Shown piece after piece: positions 25,325-31,511 of a stretch of DNA of 32,078 bases (position 1 is the first letter of the stretch; every line of letters begins with the position of its first letter). The notes below the pieces were generated by a model. That model ran no database searches and was not told the origin of the DNA. It saw nothing but the letters and a program-made list of their open reading frames with translations. Source of the DNA: Candidatus Woesearchaeota archaeon (GTDB lineage Archaea > Nanobdellota > Nanobdellia > Woesearchaeales > UBA10216); contig JAGVYT010000027.1 of NCBI GenBank assembly GCA_018303115.1, forward strand, positions 1-32,078, given 5' to 3'. The position numbers and the translations under genes are program-made.

Positions 25325-26446
25325 ATGCAAAATAAGATGATAACACAAAAGGAAATAGCGGAAGTAGTGAAAAAATACGGCAAGGAAATAACAGTAGGAA
25401 CTCTTGGAGGGCATTCGGCTCTTGACGTCTGCAGGGGGGCAAAGGACGAAGGGTTAAGGACTGCAGTGGTGTGCCAGAAAGGAAGGGAGAAGACTTACTC
25501 AAAATACTACAAAAGAATTGTTGATAAGGTAATAGTTGTGGATAAATTTGCCGACATAGCCAAGGAAGACGTGCAGGAAAAGCTCAGAAAGCTCAATACA
25601 GTTTTTGTCCACAGCAGGTATTTCTGGGTTTACTGCAATTTTGGCGAGATTGAAAACAAATTCCTTGTCCCGATTTTTGGCACAAGGCAGCTTGTGAGAA
25701 AAGAAGAGAGGGATGAGGAAAAGAACCAGTATTTCCTCCTTGAGGCAGCGGGGATTAAAACCCCAAAACGGTTTGTTTATCCGAAAGACATTGACAGGCT
25801 TGCTCTTGTAAAAGCTGCTGAAGCGTCTCGCGGTTATGAAAGGGCTTTCTTCTTTGCGGCAAACGAGGCTGAGTATCGCGAAAAAGGAAAGGGGCTTACT
25901 AAGAAAGGAACAATAACAGAAGAAGGGCTGAAAAAGGCCAGGATAGAAGAATTTGTAACAGGGGCGCCTGTTAATTTCAACTTCTTTTACTCTCCGCTAA
26001 CAGGAGAAACCGAACTGCTTGGAACAGACATAAGAAGGCAGACAAATATTGACGGGATGCTGAGGCTTACTGCACCTGAACAGAACGAGATTTTGAAGCA
26101 TGACAAAGTCAAGTACATTGAAACCGGGCACGTTGCGGTTACGGTTAAGGAGTCCCTTCTTGAAAAGGCTTACGAAGCTGCTGAGGCGTTTGTTAAGGCA
26201 ACCCAGAAGCACTACCCTCCCGGAATAATAGGGCCGTTTGCGCTTCAGGGAGCGATAAGTGCAGGGCCTCCAAAAGAGGAGCTTGTTGTTTTTGATGCCA
26301 GCATGAGAATTCCGGGAAGCCCTGGAACAAGGTATACCCCTTACATGAATTACCTTTACGGCAAAGACGTCAGCGCTGGAAGAAGGATAGCAATGGAGAT
26401 AAAAAAGGCAATTAAGGAAAATAAGCTTGGGAAAATAGTTACGTAA
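25325..26446 (+). CDS. purP: PurP paralogue, copy 2
   Basis: A 373-residue paralogue of the preceding gene: TVGTLGGHSALDVCRGAKDE, VVCQKGREKTY, GAPVNFNFFYSPLTGETELL, GIIGPFALQGAIS and the ending SAGRRIAMEIKKAI line up along the whole length. It differs by an N-terminal extension of about 20 residues and an insertion around the lysine-rich KGKGLTKKGTITEEGLKK. Several archaea carry two PurP clades, and at least one clade has no proven function. It follows copy 1 after 44 bases. ATG 25337 is a possible alternative start. A paired-arm hairpin (26449-26487) follows the stop. Confidence 0.85.
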   Translation: MQNKMITQKEIAEVVKKYGKEITVGTLGGHSALDVCRGAKDEGLRTAVVCQKGREKTYSKYYKRIVDKVIVVDKFADIAKEDVQEKLRKLNTVFVHSRYFWVYCNFGEIENKFLVPIFGTRQLVRKEERDEEKNQYFLLEAAGIKTPKRFVYPKDIDRLALVKAAEASRGYERAFFFAANEAEYREKGKGLTKKGTITEEGLKKARIEEFVTGAPVNFNFFYSPLTGETELLGTDIRRQTNIDGMLRLTAPEQNEILKHDKVKYIETGHVAVTVKESLLEKAYEAAEAFVKATQKHYPPGIIGPFALQGAISAGPPKEELVVFDASMRIPGSPGTRYTPYMNYLYGKDVSAGRRIAMEIKKAIKENKLGKIVT

Positions 26447-26448
26447 CC

Positions 26449-26487
26449 GCTGCCACTAATTAATTTTAGTTAATCAATGGTGGCAGC
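26449..26487. other. Inverted repeat between purP2 and guaA
   Basis: GCTGCCAC (26449-26456) pairs perfectly with GTGGCAGC (26480-26487); inside, ATTAA and TTAAT can pair too. It begins just after the purP2 stop and ends 19 bases before the guaA ATG. It may be a transcription terminator, an operator or an RNA structure limiting guaA translation. No standard TATA spacing for guaA is seen. Confidence 0.6.
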
Positions 26488-26505
26488 AGTAGCAAATGAT
26501 GAAAA

Positions 26506-28029
26506 ATGATAATAGTGGTGGATTATGGCTCGCAGGTCTCGCACCTTATTGCAAGGCGAATAAGAAGCCTTGGCGTATATGCAGAGTTAGTGCCGCCTTC
26601 AATTACTGCTGAAAAAATCAGAAAGATGAATCCAGAAGGCATAATACTTTCAGGAGGGCCAAAGAGCGTTTACGAGAAGGACGCTTTTAAGGTTGACAGG
26701 AGAATTCTCGGATTGGGGATACCGGTTCTTGGAATATGCTACGGGCACCAGCTACTTGCGCATACGCTAGGCGGGAAAGTAATCCCCGGCAGCAAAGAAT
26801 ACGGAAAAGAAATTCTCTCCGCAAAAAAATCTCAGCTGCTGAAAGGCCTGGGAAAGCACGAGCAGGTCTGGGTAAGCCATGGCGACTCGGTAGTAAAGCT
26901 GCCAGAAGGCTATGAAGCTGTCGGAAGCACAGACGACTGCAAGATAGCGGCTTTTGAAAACACCCGGAAGAGGATTTACGGAGTCCAATTCCACCCTGAA
27001 GTGCAGCACACGACAAATGGCATGAAAATACTTGATAATTTCATCGAAATTTGCGGTGATAAAAGGGATTACTCAATAAAAGGGCTGGACAGAAAAATCG
27101 TAGCAGAAATAAAAAAGGCTGTGGGAAAGGAAGCCTTAATAATGGGGGTAAGCGGGGGAGTGGACAGCCTGGTTGCAAGCGTTCTGATAAAAAGGGCAAC
27201 GCCAAACCTGTATTGCGTTTTTGTGGACCATGGCCTCATAAGGAAAAAAGAACAGGAAGAGGTTGCAGAGCTTTACAAGAACCTTGGCTTCAGCCACTTC
27301 CTCATGATTGACGCCTCCATGCTTTTCATAAGCAGGCTAAAAGGGGTTGCTGACCCGGAAAAGAAGCGGAAAATCATAGGCAAAACCTTCATTGAAGTGT
27401 TTGAGAAAAAAGTTGATGAGCTTAAGAAAAGGCACCACATCAGATTCCTTGGGCAAGGCACGATTTATCCGGACAGGATAGAATCGGCGAAAAGCTCTGA
27501 ACAGGCAGCAGTAATAAAGACGCACCACAATGTCGGAGGGCTTCCCGATAAGATGAAGCTAAGGCTTGTCGAGCCATTAAAGGACTTATACAAGGACGAG
27601 GTTCGCGAGCTGGGAAAGCTGCTCGGCATAAAAAAAGAACTGCTCTGGAGGCACCCCTTCCCAGGACCAGGATTAGCGGTCAGGATACTTGGAGAAGTTA
27701 CTCCGGAAAGGGTTAATATTTTGAGAGAGGCAGACGCGATATTCACGGAAGAGCTGAAAAAAAGCGGTTACTATAACAAGACATGGCAGGCTTTCGCAGC
27801 GCTGCTTCCAGTAAAGGCGGTTGGGGTAATGGGAGATGCCAGAGCCTACGGCTACATAATAGCATTAAGGGCGGTAACCTCAACAGATGCGATGACAGCA
27901 GACTGGGCAAGACTGCCGGACGAGCTTCTGGAAAGGATTTCCGCAAGGATAACCAAAAAAGTCAGGGGTGTTACAAGGGTTGTTTATGACATCACGCAGA
28001 AGCCGCCAGCGACTATAGAGTATGAATAA
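26506..28029 (+). CDS. guaA: GMP synthase, single-chain form
   Basis: Glutamine-dependent amination of XMP to GMP. The 507-residue protein has the glutaminase domain at the N-terminus (Cys78 in LGICYGHQLLA; His163 and Glu165 in VQFHPEV) and the synthetase domain with the PP-loop MGVSGGVDS at about 213-221, then the C-terminal RHPFPGPGLAVRILGEVTPER and the dimerisation domain ending in PPATIEYE. Many archaea have these two parts as separate proteins; the fused form here is bacteria-like. guaB (IMP dehydrogenase) is not in the window, so XMP must be made by a gene elsewhere. Confidence 0.96.
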   Translation: MIIVVDYGSQVSHLIARRIRSLGVYAELVPPSITAEKIRKMNPEGIILSGGPKSVYEKDAFKVDRRILGLGIPVLGICYGHQLLAHTLGGKVIPGSKEYGKEILSAKKSQLLKGLGKHEQVWVSHGDSVVKLPEGYEAVGSTDDCKIAAFENTRKRIYGVQFHPEVQHTTNGMKILDNFIEICGDKRDYSIKGLDRKIVAEIKKAVGKEALIMGVSGGVDSLVASVLIKRATPNLYCVFVDHGLIRKKEQEEVAELYKNLGFSHFLMIDASMLFISRLKGVADPEKKRKIIGKTFIEVFEKKVDELKKRHHIRFLGQGTIYPDRIESAKSSEQAAVIKTHHNVGGLPDKMKLRLVEPLKDLYKDEVRELGKLLGIKKELLWRHPFPGPGLAVRILGEVTPERVNILREADAIFTEELKKSGYYNKTWQAFAALLPVKAVGVMGDARAYGYIIALRAVTSTDAMTADWARLPDELLERISARITKKVRGVTRVVYDITQKPPATIEYE

Positions 28030-28102
28030 CCTCTGTCACCATTCTTAAATACTCAACAAATTATTAATATGGCGGGGTTTATTACTTGTGGGAGGTGGTA
28101 AA

Positions 28103-28747
28103 TTGGGGTTTTTGAATTTCTTGCACAAGAAGAGGGAGGAAACTGCAGAACTTCCTGCAATGCCGCTTCCGCCGCCTAAAATTGGCAGCGGTGAGCCTGA
28201 ACCGCTGGCTATGCCAAGCGGCGAGGATGAAATAGGCCTGCCTGACTTTCCAGAAAGAAAAGAGAGCGAGGAGCTAAAGCTGCCTGATATAGGAGAGTTA
28301 GAGCCTTTTGAATTTTCTGAAGCCCCGGAGTTTCCTGAAACGTCCGAGCAAGGACTGCAGGAATTGCCTGCTGCAGATACGGAAGTCATAAAAGCAGCTG
28401 AAATGCCTGAACTGGAGTTCCCAGCGCCGGAAGAGCCAAAGCCGGTTGAGGAAGAGGCATCAGAAGTATACAAGCACACTCCGGCAAAGCCCGTAGGCAG
28501 TCTTTTCAGGATAGAAAAAGAGACAGGGCACGTTCCTCAAATCAGAGGCGATGTTTTCATAAGAGCGGAGGACTACAGGGACTTAATTGAAGGCCTTAAC
28601 AGGATGATAACCGGGCAAAAGGAAAAGTTCGCAAAGGAAGAAAAGGACACTTTCAGACTTGAGGAAAGAGAGCATGAAAAGTTCGTAGCCGAAGTTGAGG
28701 ACATTCAACGCAGTCTTATAGTAACTGAAAACACGCTTTTCGAATAA
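28103..28747 (+). CDS. Acidic Pro/Glu-rich protein with C-terminal coiled-coil motif
   Basis: A 214-residue protein. I chose the TTG at 28103 because GGAGGTGG (28091-28098) is well placed for it; a GTG at 28088 lies before that site. The N-terminal two thirds are low-complexity, rich in Pro, Glu and Leu-Pro repeats, and probably disordered. The last 66 residues (DVFIRAEDYRDLIEGLNRM to IVTENTLFE) are helical and align along their length with the next small protein (PVFVKIEKYAEVEETLQQI). No enzyme motif. The three genes at 28103, 28763 and 29094 form a row of related small proteins; function is unknown to me. Confidence 0.65.
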   Translation: MGFLNFLHKKREETAELPAMPLPPPKIGSGEPEPLAMPSGEDEIGLPDFPERKESEELKLPDIGELEPFEFSEAPEFPETSEQGLQELPAADTEVIKAAEMPELEFPAPEEPKPVEEEASEVYKHTPAKPVGSLFRIEKETGHVPQIRGDVFIRAEDYRDLIEGLNRMITGQKEKFAKEEKDTFRLEEREHEKFVAEVEDIQRSLIVTENTLFE

Positions 28748-28762
28748 AGGGGAGGGGACAAG

Positions 28763-28975
28763 ATGAAAGCACCGGTCTTTGTTAAAATAGAAAAATACGC
28801 GGAAGTTGAGGAGACTCTCCAGCAGATAAAGTCAAAGCTGGAAGAAGCAAAAGGCATAATGAATAAAATAAGCGGCATGAAAGTGGAGGAGGAGCAGGAG
28901 CTGAACACGTGGAAGGAAGACCTAAAGCAGATAGAAGAGAAGGTAACAACAGTAGAGCATTCAATGTCAAGATGA
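28763..28975 (+). CDS. 70-residue coiled-coil protein
   Basis: Begins at ATG 28763 after GGGGAGGGG, a strong ribosome binding site. The sequence starts PVFVKIEKYAEVEETLQQI, then a heptad-like helical region rich in Glu and Lys with a single Trp (NTWKEDLKQIEEKVTTVE). It matches the C-terminal 66 residues of the upstream protein. I recall related short proteins in DPANN archaeal genomes, but no function is assigned. The stop codon lies in the first arm of the repeat block at 28972. Confidence 0.65.
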   Translation: MKAPVFVKIEKYAEVEETLQQIKSKLEEAKGIMNKISGMKVEEEQELNTWKEDLKQIEEKVTTVEHSMSR

Positions 28976-29079
28976 AAGCAGACTCACTGCCGTTCGTAGC
29001 CAAACTCACTGCCGTTCGTAGCTTTCATTCCGAAAGCAGACTCGCTGGCGTTCGTAGCTTTCGTTCCGAAAGTTTCATT
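28972..29079. repeat. Repeat block with three copies of the CTCACT/GTTCGTAGC unit
   Basis: Three copies of a 21-base unit begin at 28980, 29002 and 29038, each reading RACTCRCT, three variable bases, then GTTCGTAGC. They are framed by ATGAAAGC (28972-28979), GCTTTCAT (29021-29028), GAAAGC (29032-29037) and GCTTTCG (29057-29063), so several alternative hairpins are possible. The block lies exactly between the stop of the 70-residue gene and the ribosome binding site of the next gene. The single copy at 4554-4585 has the same placement. Confidence 0.8.
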
Positions 29080-29093
29080 TTGGGGTGTTCAAA

Positions 29094-29498
29094 ATGAAAG
29101 AAAGAGAAGAGCCCGTATATGTAGGAATAGAGGAGCCTGCCGAGATAAGGAGAGCCCTTCTGGAATCCTCAAAAAGCCTGATAAAAATACTCCAGCAACA
29201 AGAGATGGGCAGGCAAAGAAGGGAGCAAAAGCACAGGCTTATGAGAGGGTTAAAGGCAACCATGAAAGAGCTTACCAGGCTGCTAGCAGAGCTGAAATCA
29301 CAAATGCCGAAAGTCAGAATAAGCAGCCTGCCTAAGAAACCAAAACCTGTCGCACTGCTGCCGCAAAAATCCAAGATAGTTCCAAAAGAGTTTAAAAGGC
29401 CTGAAGCAGAAAGACCAAGAGAAATGCAACTTACAGAAGCGCAGAAGCTGGAAAGGGAATTGAAAGACATAGAGGATAAATTAAGCAAGCTGGGCTAA
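29094..29498 (+). CDS. Basic coiled-coil protein, third member of the small gene row
   Basis: A 134-residue protein starting at ATG 29094 after GGGGTG; a GTG at 29085 is possible. It begins EEPVYVGIEEPAEIRRALLE, matching the start motif of the previous protein, continues as a helical Arg/Lys-rich region (about 30-80), has a Pro/Lys linker (about 80-112) and ends with a helix (AQKLERELKDIEDKLSKLG). No enzyme signature. It closes the row of three related genes; they may form a hetero-oligomer, which is inference. Confidence 0.6.
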   Translation: MKEREEPVYVGIEEPAEIRRALLESSKSLIKILQQQEMGRQRREQKHRLMRGLKATMKELTRLLAELKSQMPKVRISSLPKKPKPVALLPQKSKIVPKEFKRPEAERPREMQLTEAQKLERELKDIEDKLSKLG

Positions 29499-29615
29499 GT
29501 TCTAAGGCTCTGTTGAAAAAGTCAATTTTGCCTGTTTTAATGATGTTCCTGCTGCCTTTAATTTTATCTCTCCCCTTTAAAAGGTTAAGGGGAAAGATAA
29601 AATATAAGTTCTAAG
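29497..29615. repeat. Direct-repeat-flanked segment with an IS-like end and hairpin
   Basis: AAGTTCTAAG occurs at 29497-29506 and 29606-29615. Right after the first copy the sequence reads GCTCTGTTGAAAAAGTC, which resembles the terminal repeat style of IS6-type elements. Between is a long hairpin (29561-29580 with 29585-29603). No inverted copy of the IS-like end is seen at the right. It may be a miniature element with a target duplication, or a remnant. Confidence 0.4.
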
Positions 29616-29629
29616 ATAAATTTAAATAA
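29615..29629 (+). promoter_or_regulatory. TATA box of tRNA-Leu
   Basis: GATAAATTTAAATAA lies about 30 bases before the tRNA 5' end at 29655, the normal archaeal promoter position. Confidence 0.6.
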
Positions 29630-29654
29630 CAAACAAAAGCTTCTTTTTACACAT

Positions 29655-29791
29655 GCGGGGATGGCAGAGCCTGGTCAAATGCGGCAGACTCAAGAGAGTT
29701 GAGTGGTGAGCGTCAAGCGATGATATGGTCCTCCACTAATGTGAAATCTGCTTCCTTAGTGGATACAGGGGTTCAAATCCTCTTCCCCGCA
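29655..29791 (+). tRNA. tRNA-Leu(CAA) with an intron of about 51 bases
   Basis: The acceptor arms GCGGGGA (29655-29661) and TCCCCGC (29784-29790) pair, with discriminator A at 29791. The anticodon stem is GCAGA/TCTGC with loop CTCAAGA, so the anticodon is CAA (29691-29693). A class II variable arm is present, and the T-arm is AGGGG-TTCAAAT-CCTCT. The intron runs from about 29695 to 29745, after position 37, the usual archaeal site. CTCAA of the anticodon loop can pair with TTGAG (29699-29703) and AGTGG with CCACT inside the intron, consistent with a bulge-helix-bulge substrate. CCA is not encoded. Confidence 0.92.
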
Positions 29792-29800
29792 TTAAATTGC

Positions 29801-29883
29801 CAAGAACACGCTCCGGGGCGTGTTCTTGAGCATGTGTCGGAAGCTTTAGCTTCCGAGCATCATCAGAAACCGAAGGTTTCTGA
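29801..29883. repeat. Second row of tandem hairpins, after tRNA-Leu
   Basis: CAAGAACACGC (29801-29811) pairs with 29818-29828. TCGGAAGC (29837-29844) pairs with 29849-29856. TCAGAAACC (29863-29871) pairs with 29875-29883 around the loop GAA. The spacers are GAGCATGTG and GCATCA, similar to the GAGCAC/GCGCAC spacers of the row at 12994-13157. A further half-stem CTCAGAAAC follows at 29886. Confidence 0.75.
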
Positions 29884-30024
29884 GACTCAGAAACGCTGGC
29901 AGCTTACCACCTGCTGAATCAAAGCGTTAATGCAGTTTCTGCCTACTACCACGACCATTTGTTTGCGCCAATAGAGAAAGCGGAAAAAGCAATGCGGATA
30001 CTGAAAGGTTTGCAGGAATCCTGA
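29884..30024 (+). pseudogene. Orphan open stretch, possible gene remnant
   Basis: One frame is open from a stop at 29881 to a stop at 30022 with no proper start codon. Its translation has protein-like content (LNQSVNAVSAYYHDHLFAPI then EKAEKAMRILKGLQES). I do not recognise the family. It may be the tail of a gene disrupted by the hairpin row. Confidence 0.2.
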
Positions 30025-30083
30025 AAATTTCCACAGGACGTTTGAAGAATCTTCAGAAATTGTTTTGTCGTCGGAAAAAGGTT

Positions 30084-30149
30084 GACCACTTTCTGGCAGA
30101 AACGCCTCGTGGGTTCAAATCCCGTTGGGTGAAAGTCCCACCGCCGGCG
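30084..30149 (+). pseudogene. 3' half of a tRNA-Ser-like gene
   Basis: GACCAC (30084-30089) looks like the 3' strand of an anticodon stem; it is followed by a long variable-arm-like GGCAGAAACGCC, then GTGGG-TTCAAAT (30109-30120). CCCAC (30137-30141) pairs perfectly with GTGGG, and CGCCGGC with G (30142-30149) would be the acceptor strand and a serine-type discriminator. Between T-loop and CCCAC are 16 extra bases (CCCGTTGGGTGAAAGT). No 5' half (GCCGGCG acceptor strand) is found upstream. It may be an attachment-site remnant, a pseudogene, or the 3' part of a split tRNA with a T-arm intron. Confidence 0.5.
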
Positions 30150-30211
30150 CATTCCTTCCTGCCATTCTTCGGGTAAAGTCAACTATCGCGTGTTTCGTTT
30201 TCATTTTACTT

Positions 30212-30252
30212 CATTTCTCTCATCCTTACAAAGTCAGGGAGGAGAGGAAATG
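30212..30252. repeat. Pyrimidine/purine-arm hairpin upstream of the OB-fold gene
   Basis: CATTTCTCT (30212-30220) pairs with AGAGGAAATG (30243-30252) with one bulge. GGGAGGAGAGGAAA in the 3' arm resembles the arms at 7197-7211 and 9376-9394. Confidence 0.45.
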
Positions 30253-30292
30253 ACGCGGCATGCCACTGAACTTGACATTACTATTCTCCGAA

Positions 30293-30303
30293 ACCTATAT
30301 AAA
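30293..30303 (+). promoter_or_regulatory. TATA box of the OB-fold gene
   Basis: CCTATATAAAC is centred about 28 bases before the ATG at 30327, and no ribosome binding site is seen, so a leaderless transcript is expected. Confidence 0.65.
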
Positions 30304-30326
30304 CCATTGAGAAATCCGGATGCATT

Positions 30327-30686
30327 ATGAAAATATCTGAATTGAAGCCGAGGCAGGGCAGCGTTGAGGTAACTGGAGAGATTGTTGAGGTGGAAGAAGC
30401 CAGGATGTTCAACAAGTTCGGAAAAGAAGGGCGGGTGGCAAATGCTGTTCTTAAGGACGAGTCAGGACAGATTAAGCTGACTTTGTGGAATGAACAGGCG
30501 GATCAGGTGAAGCAGGGAAGCAAGGTAACGATAAAAAACGGGTATGTAAACGAGTGGCAGGGAGAGATGCAGCTCACAACAGGAAAGTTCGGGCAGCTTG
30601 AAGTCCTGCCGGAAGCAGGCCAGGTTGAGGAAGTCAAAGAAAAGGATGAAGCGGAAGAAGTTGAAGAAGAACCGCTTGGGGAGTAG
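30327..30686 (+). CDS. Single OB-fold protein (RPA/SOSS-B-like single-strand DNA binding)
   Basis: A 119-residue protein with one OB-fold (about 1-95): VEVTGEIVEVEEARMFNKFG, VANAVLKDESGQIKLTLWN, VKQGSKVTIKNGYVNEWQGE and LTTGKFGQLEVL. The last 25 residues are acidic, as in SSB-type proteins that recruit partners through their tail. This layout is common in archaeal RPA-like and SOSS-B-like proteins that bind single-stranded DNA. A tRNA-binding or other OB role cannot be excluded. It has its own TATA box and lies before tRNA-Phe. Confidence 0.8.
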   Translation: MKISELKPRQGSVEVTGEIVEVEEARMFNKFGKEGRVANAVLKDESGQIKLTLWNEQADQVKQGSKVTIKNGYVNEWQGEMQLTTGKFGQLEVLPEAGQVEEVKEKDEAEEVEEEPLGE

Positions 30687-30817
30687 CTATTTCTATTAAC
30701 ACAATCACTTTTCTAGGGGGCTCTGTATCGAATCTCTTTTTTCCTCCTGCTTATAGTCAAGGAAACATTGAGAGGAGAAGCCAGGACGCTTAGGACAACG
30801 CATTTCCAGGGAAAACA

Positions 30818-30828
30818 ATTTAAATGGT
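30818..30828 (+). promoter_or_regulatory. TATA box of tRNA-Phe
   Basis: AATTTAAATGG lies about 28 bases before the tRNA 5' end at 30851. The downstream dsbB-like gene starts only eight bases after the tRNA and may share this promoter. Confidence 0.6.
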
Positions 30829-30850
30829 CTGCCAACACAAGCTTAACTAA

Positions 30851-30924
30851 GGGAGTGTAGTTCAGCCTGGGAGAACACACCGCTGAAGCCGGTGACGTCC
30901 CCGGTTCAAATCCGGGCACTCCCA
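30851..30924 (+). tRNA. tRNA-Phe(GAA)
   Basis: Acceptor GGGAGTG (30851-30857) pairs with CACTCCC (30917-30923), discriminator A at 30924. The anticodon stem CACCG/CGGTG holds the loop CTGAAGC, so the anticodon is GAA. The T-arm is CCCGG-TTCAAAT-CCGGG. There is no intron, and CCA is not encoded. Confidence 0.95.
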
Positions 30925-30932
30925 TTCAAAAA

Positions 30933-31469
30933 ATGGTAGTTGAGCTGATTAAGTGGCTTTTGCAGACTTTAACCCTGCTGGCGCAGGCAGGGGTTGCAAT
31001 AGCGCTTTTCCACATAATCTTCTACAGGAAGGGATTCTTTTACGAAGCTTACAGGGAGAATAAGGACAAATTGCTGTGGATGGCCTTTGCGGTTGCGCTT
31101 GTGGCAACGCTTGGAAGCCTGTTTTATTCTGAAATCGTCGGGTGGAGCCCGTGCAAGCTCTGCTGGTACCAGCGCATACTCATGTATCCCTTAGTTCTAA
31201 TACTCTGGATTGCTGCCATGAGAAGGGACAATAAGATAGGGGTTTACGTTCTTCCCATGACTGTTATTGGGGCGGTTATAGCCGCATTCCATTACCTACA
31301 ACAGGTGTCCGTAACATTCGCCCAGCTTTCAAAAGGCTGCGCGGCAGACGGGGTTGACTGCAGCGTAAGGTATACGTTCAGCTACGGCTACATAACAATA
31401 CCAATGATGGCACTTACGGCATTTATAATAATAGGACTGCTTGCTTACCTGAAAAGAAAAGAGCGGTAA
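30933..31469 (+). CDS. DsbB/BdbC-family disulfide bond formation protein
   Basis: A 178-residue membrane protein with predicted helices at about 11-31, 47-68, 81-97, 104-121 and 155-175. The pair Cys74-Cys77 is in WSPCKLCWYQR, the CxxC of DsbB-like quinone-linked thiol oxidases; the second pair is Cys136 and Cys143 in the loop before YGYITIPMMAL. It re-oxidises a DsbA-like partner at the outer face of the membrane; no dsbA gene is in the window. The ATG lies eight bases after tRNA-Phe with no clear ribosome binding site. Confidence 0.88.
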   Translation: MVVELIKWLLQTLTLLAQAGVAIALFHIIFYRKGFFYEAYRENKDKLLWMAFAVALVATLGSLFYSEIVGWSPCKLCWYQRILMYPLVLILWIAAMRRDNKIGVYVLPMTVIGAVIAAFHYLQQVSVTFAQLSKGCAADGVDCSVRYTFSYGYITIPMMALTAFIIIGLLAYLKRKER

Positions 31470-31472
31470 GCA

Positions 31473-31484
31473 AAATTTAAATAT
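31473..31484 (+). promoter_or_regulatory. Likely TATA box of the unknown gene at 31512
   Basis: AATTTAAATATG is centred about 33 bases before the ATG at 31512, allowing a very short leader. Confidence 0.5.
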
Positions 31485-31511
31485 GAGCGCAACTATCAAG
31501 AGTTAATAACA

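Noticed and set aside
28972-29079. CRISPR array from the CTCACT/GTTCGTAGC repeats
   Set aside because: Only three copies with irregular short spacing and no unique spacers of normal length.
29699-29917. 72-codon frame starting in the tRNA-Leu intron
   Set aside because: It overlaps the tRNA and the hairpin row and has no protein-like signature.
29946-30182. Minus-strand frame with a GFEPTRR-type stretch
   Set aside because: This pattern is the usual antisense translation of a tRNA T-arm; it reflects the tRNA-Ser fragment, not a protein gene.
30790-30801. TTAGGACAACGC, identical to 12 bases of the right end of the 7119-7258 element
   Set aside because: A 12-base match is expected by chance in a window this size, and no partner end is found near it.
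30713-30925. Minus-strand frame starting MGVPGFEPGTS
   Set aside because: It is antisense to tRNA-Phe, and GFEPGTS is the typical product of reading a tRNA backwards.
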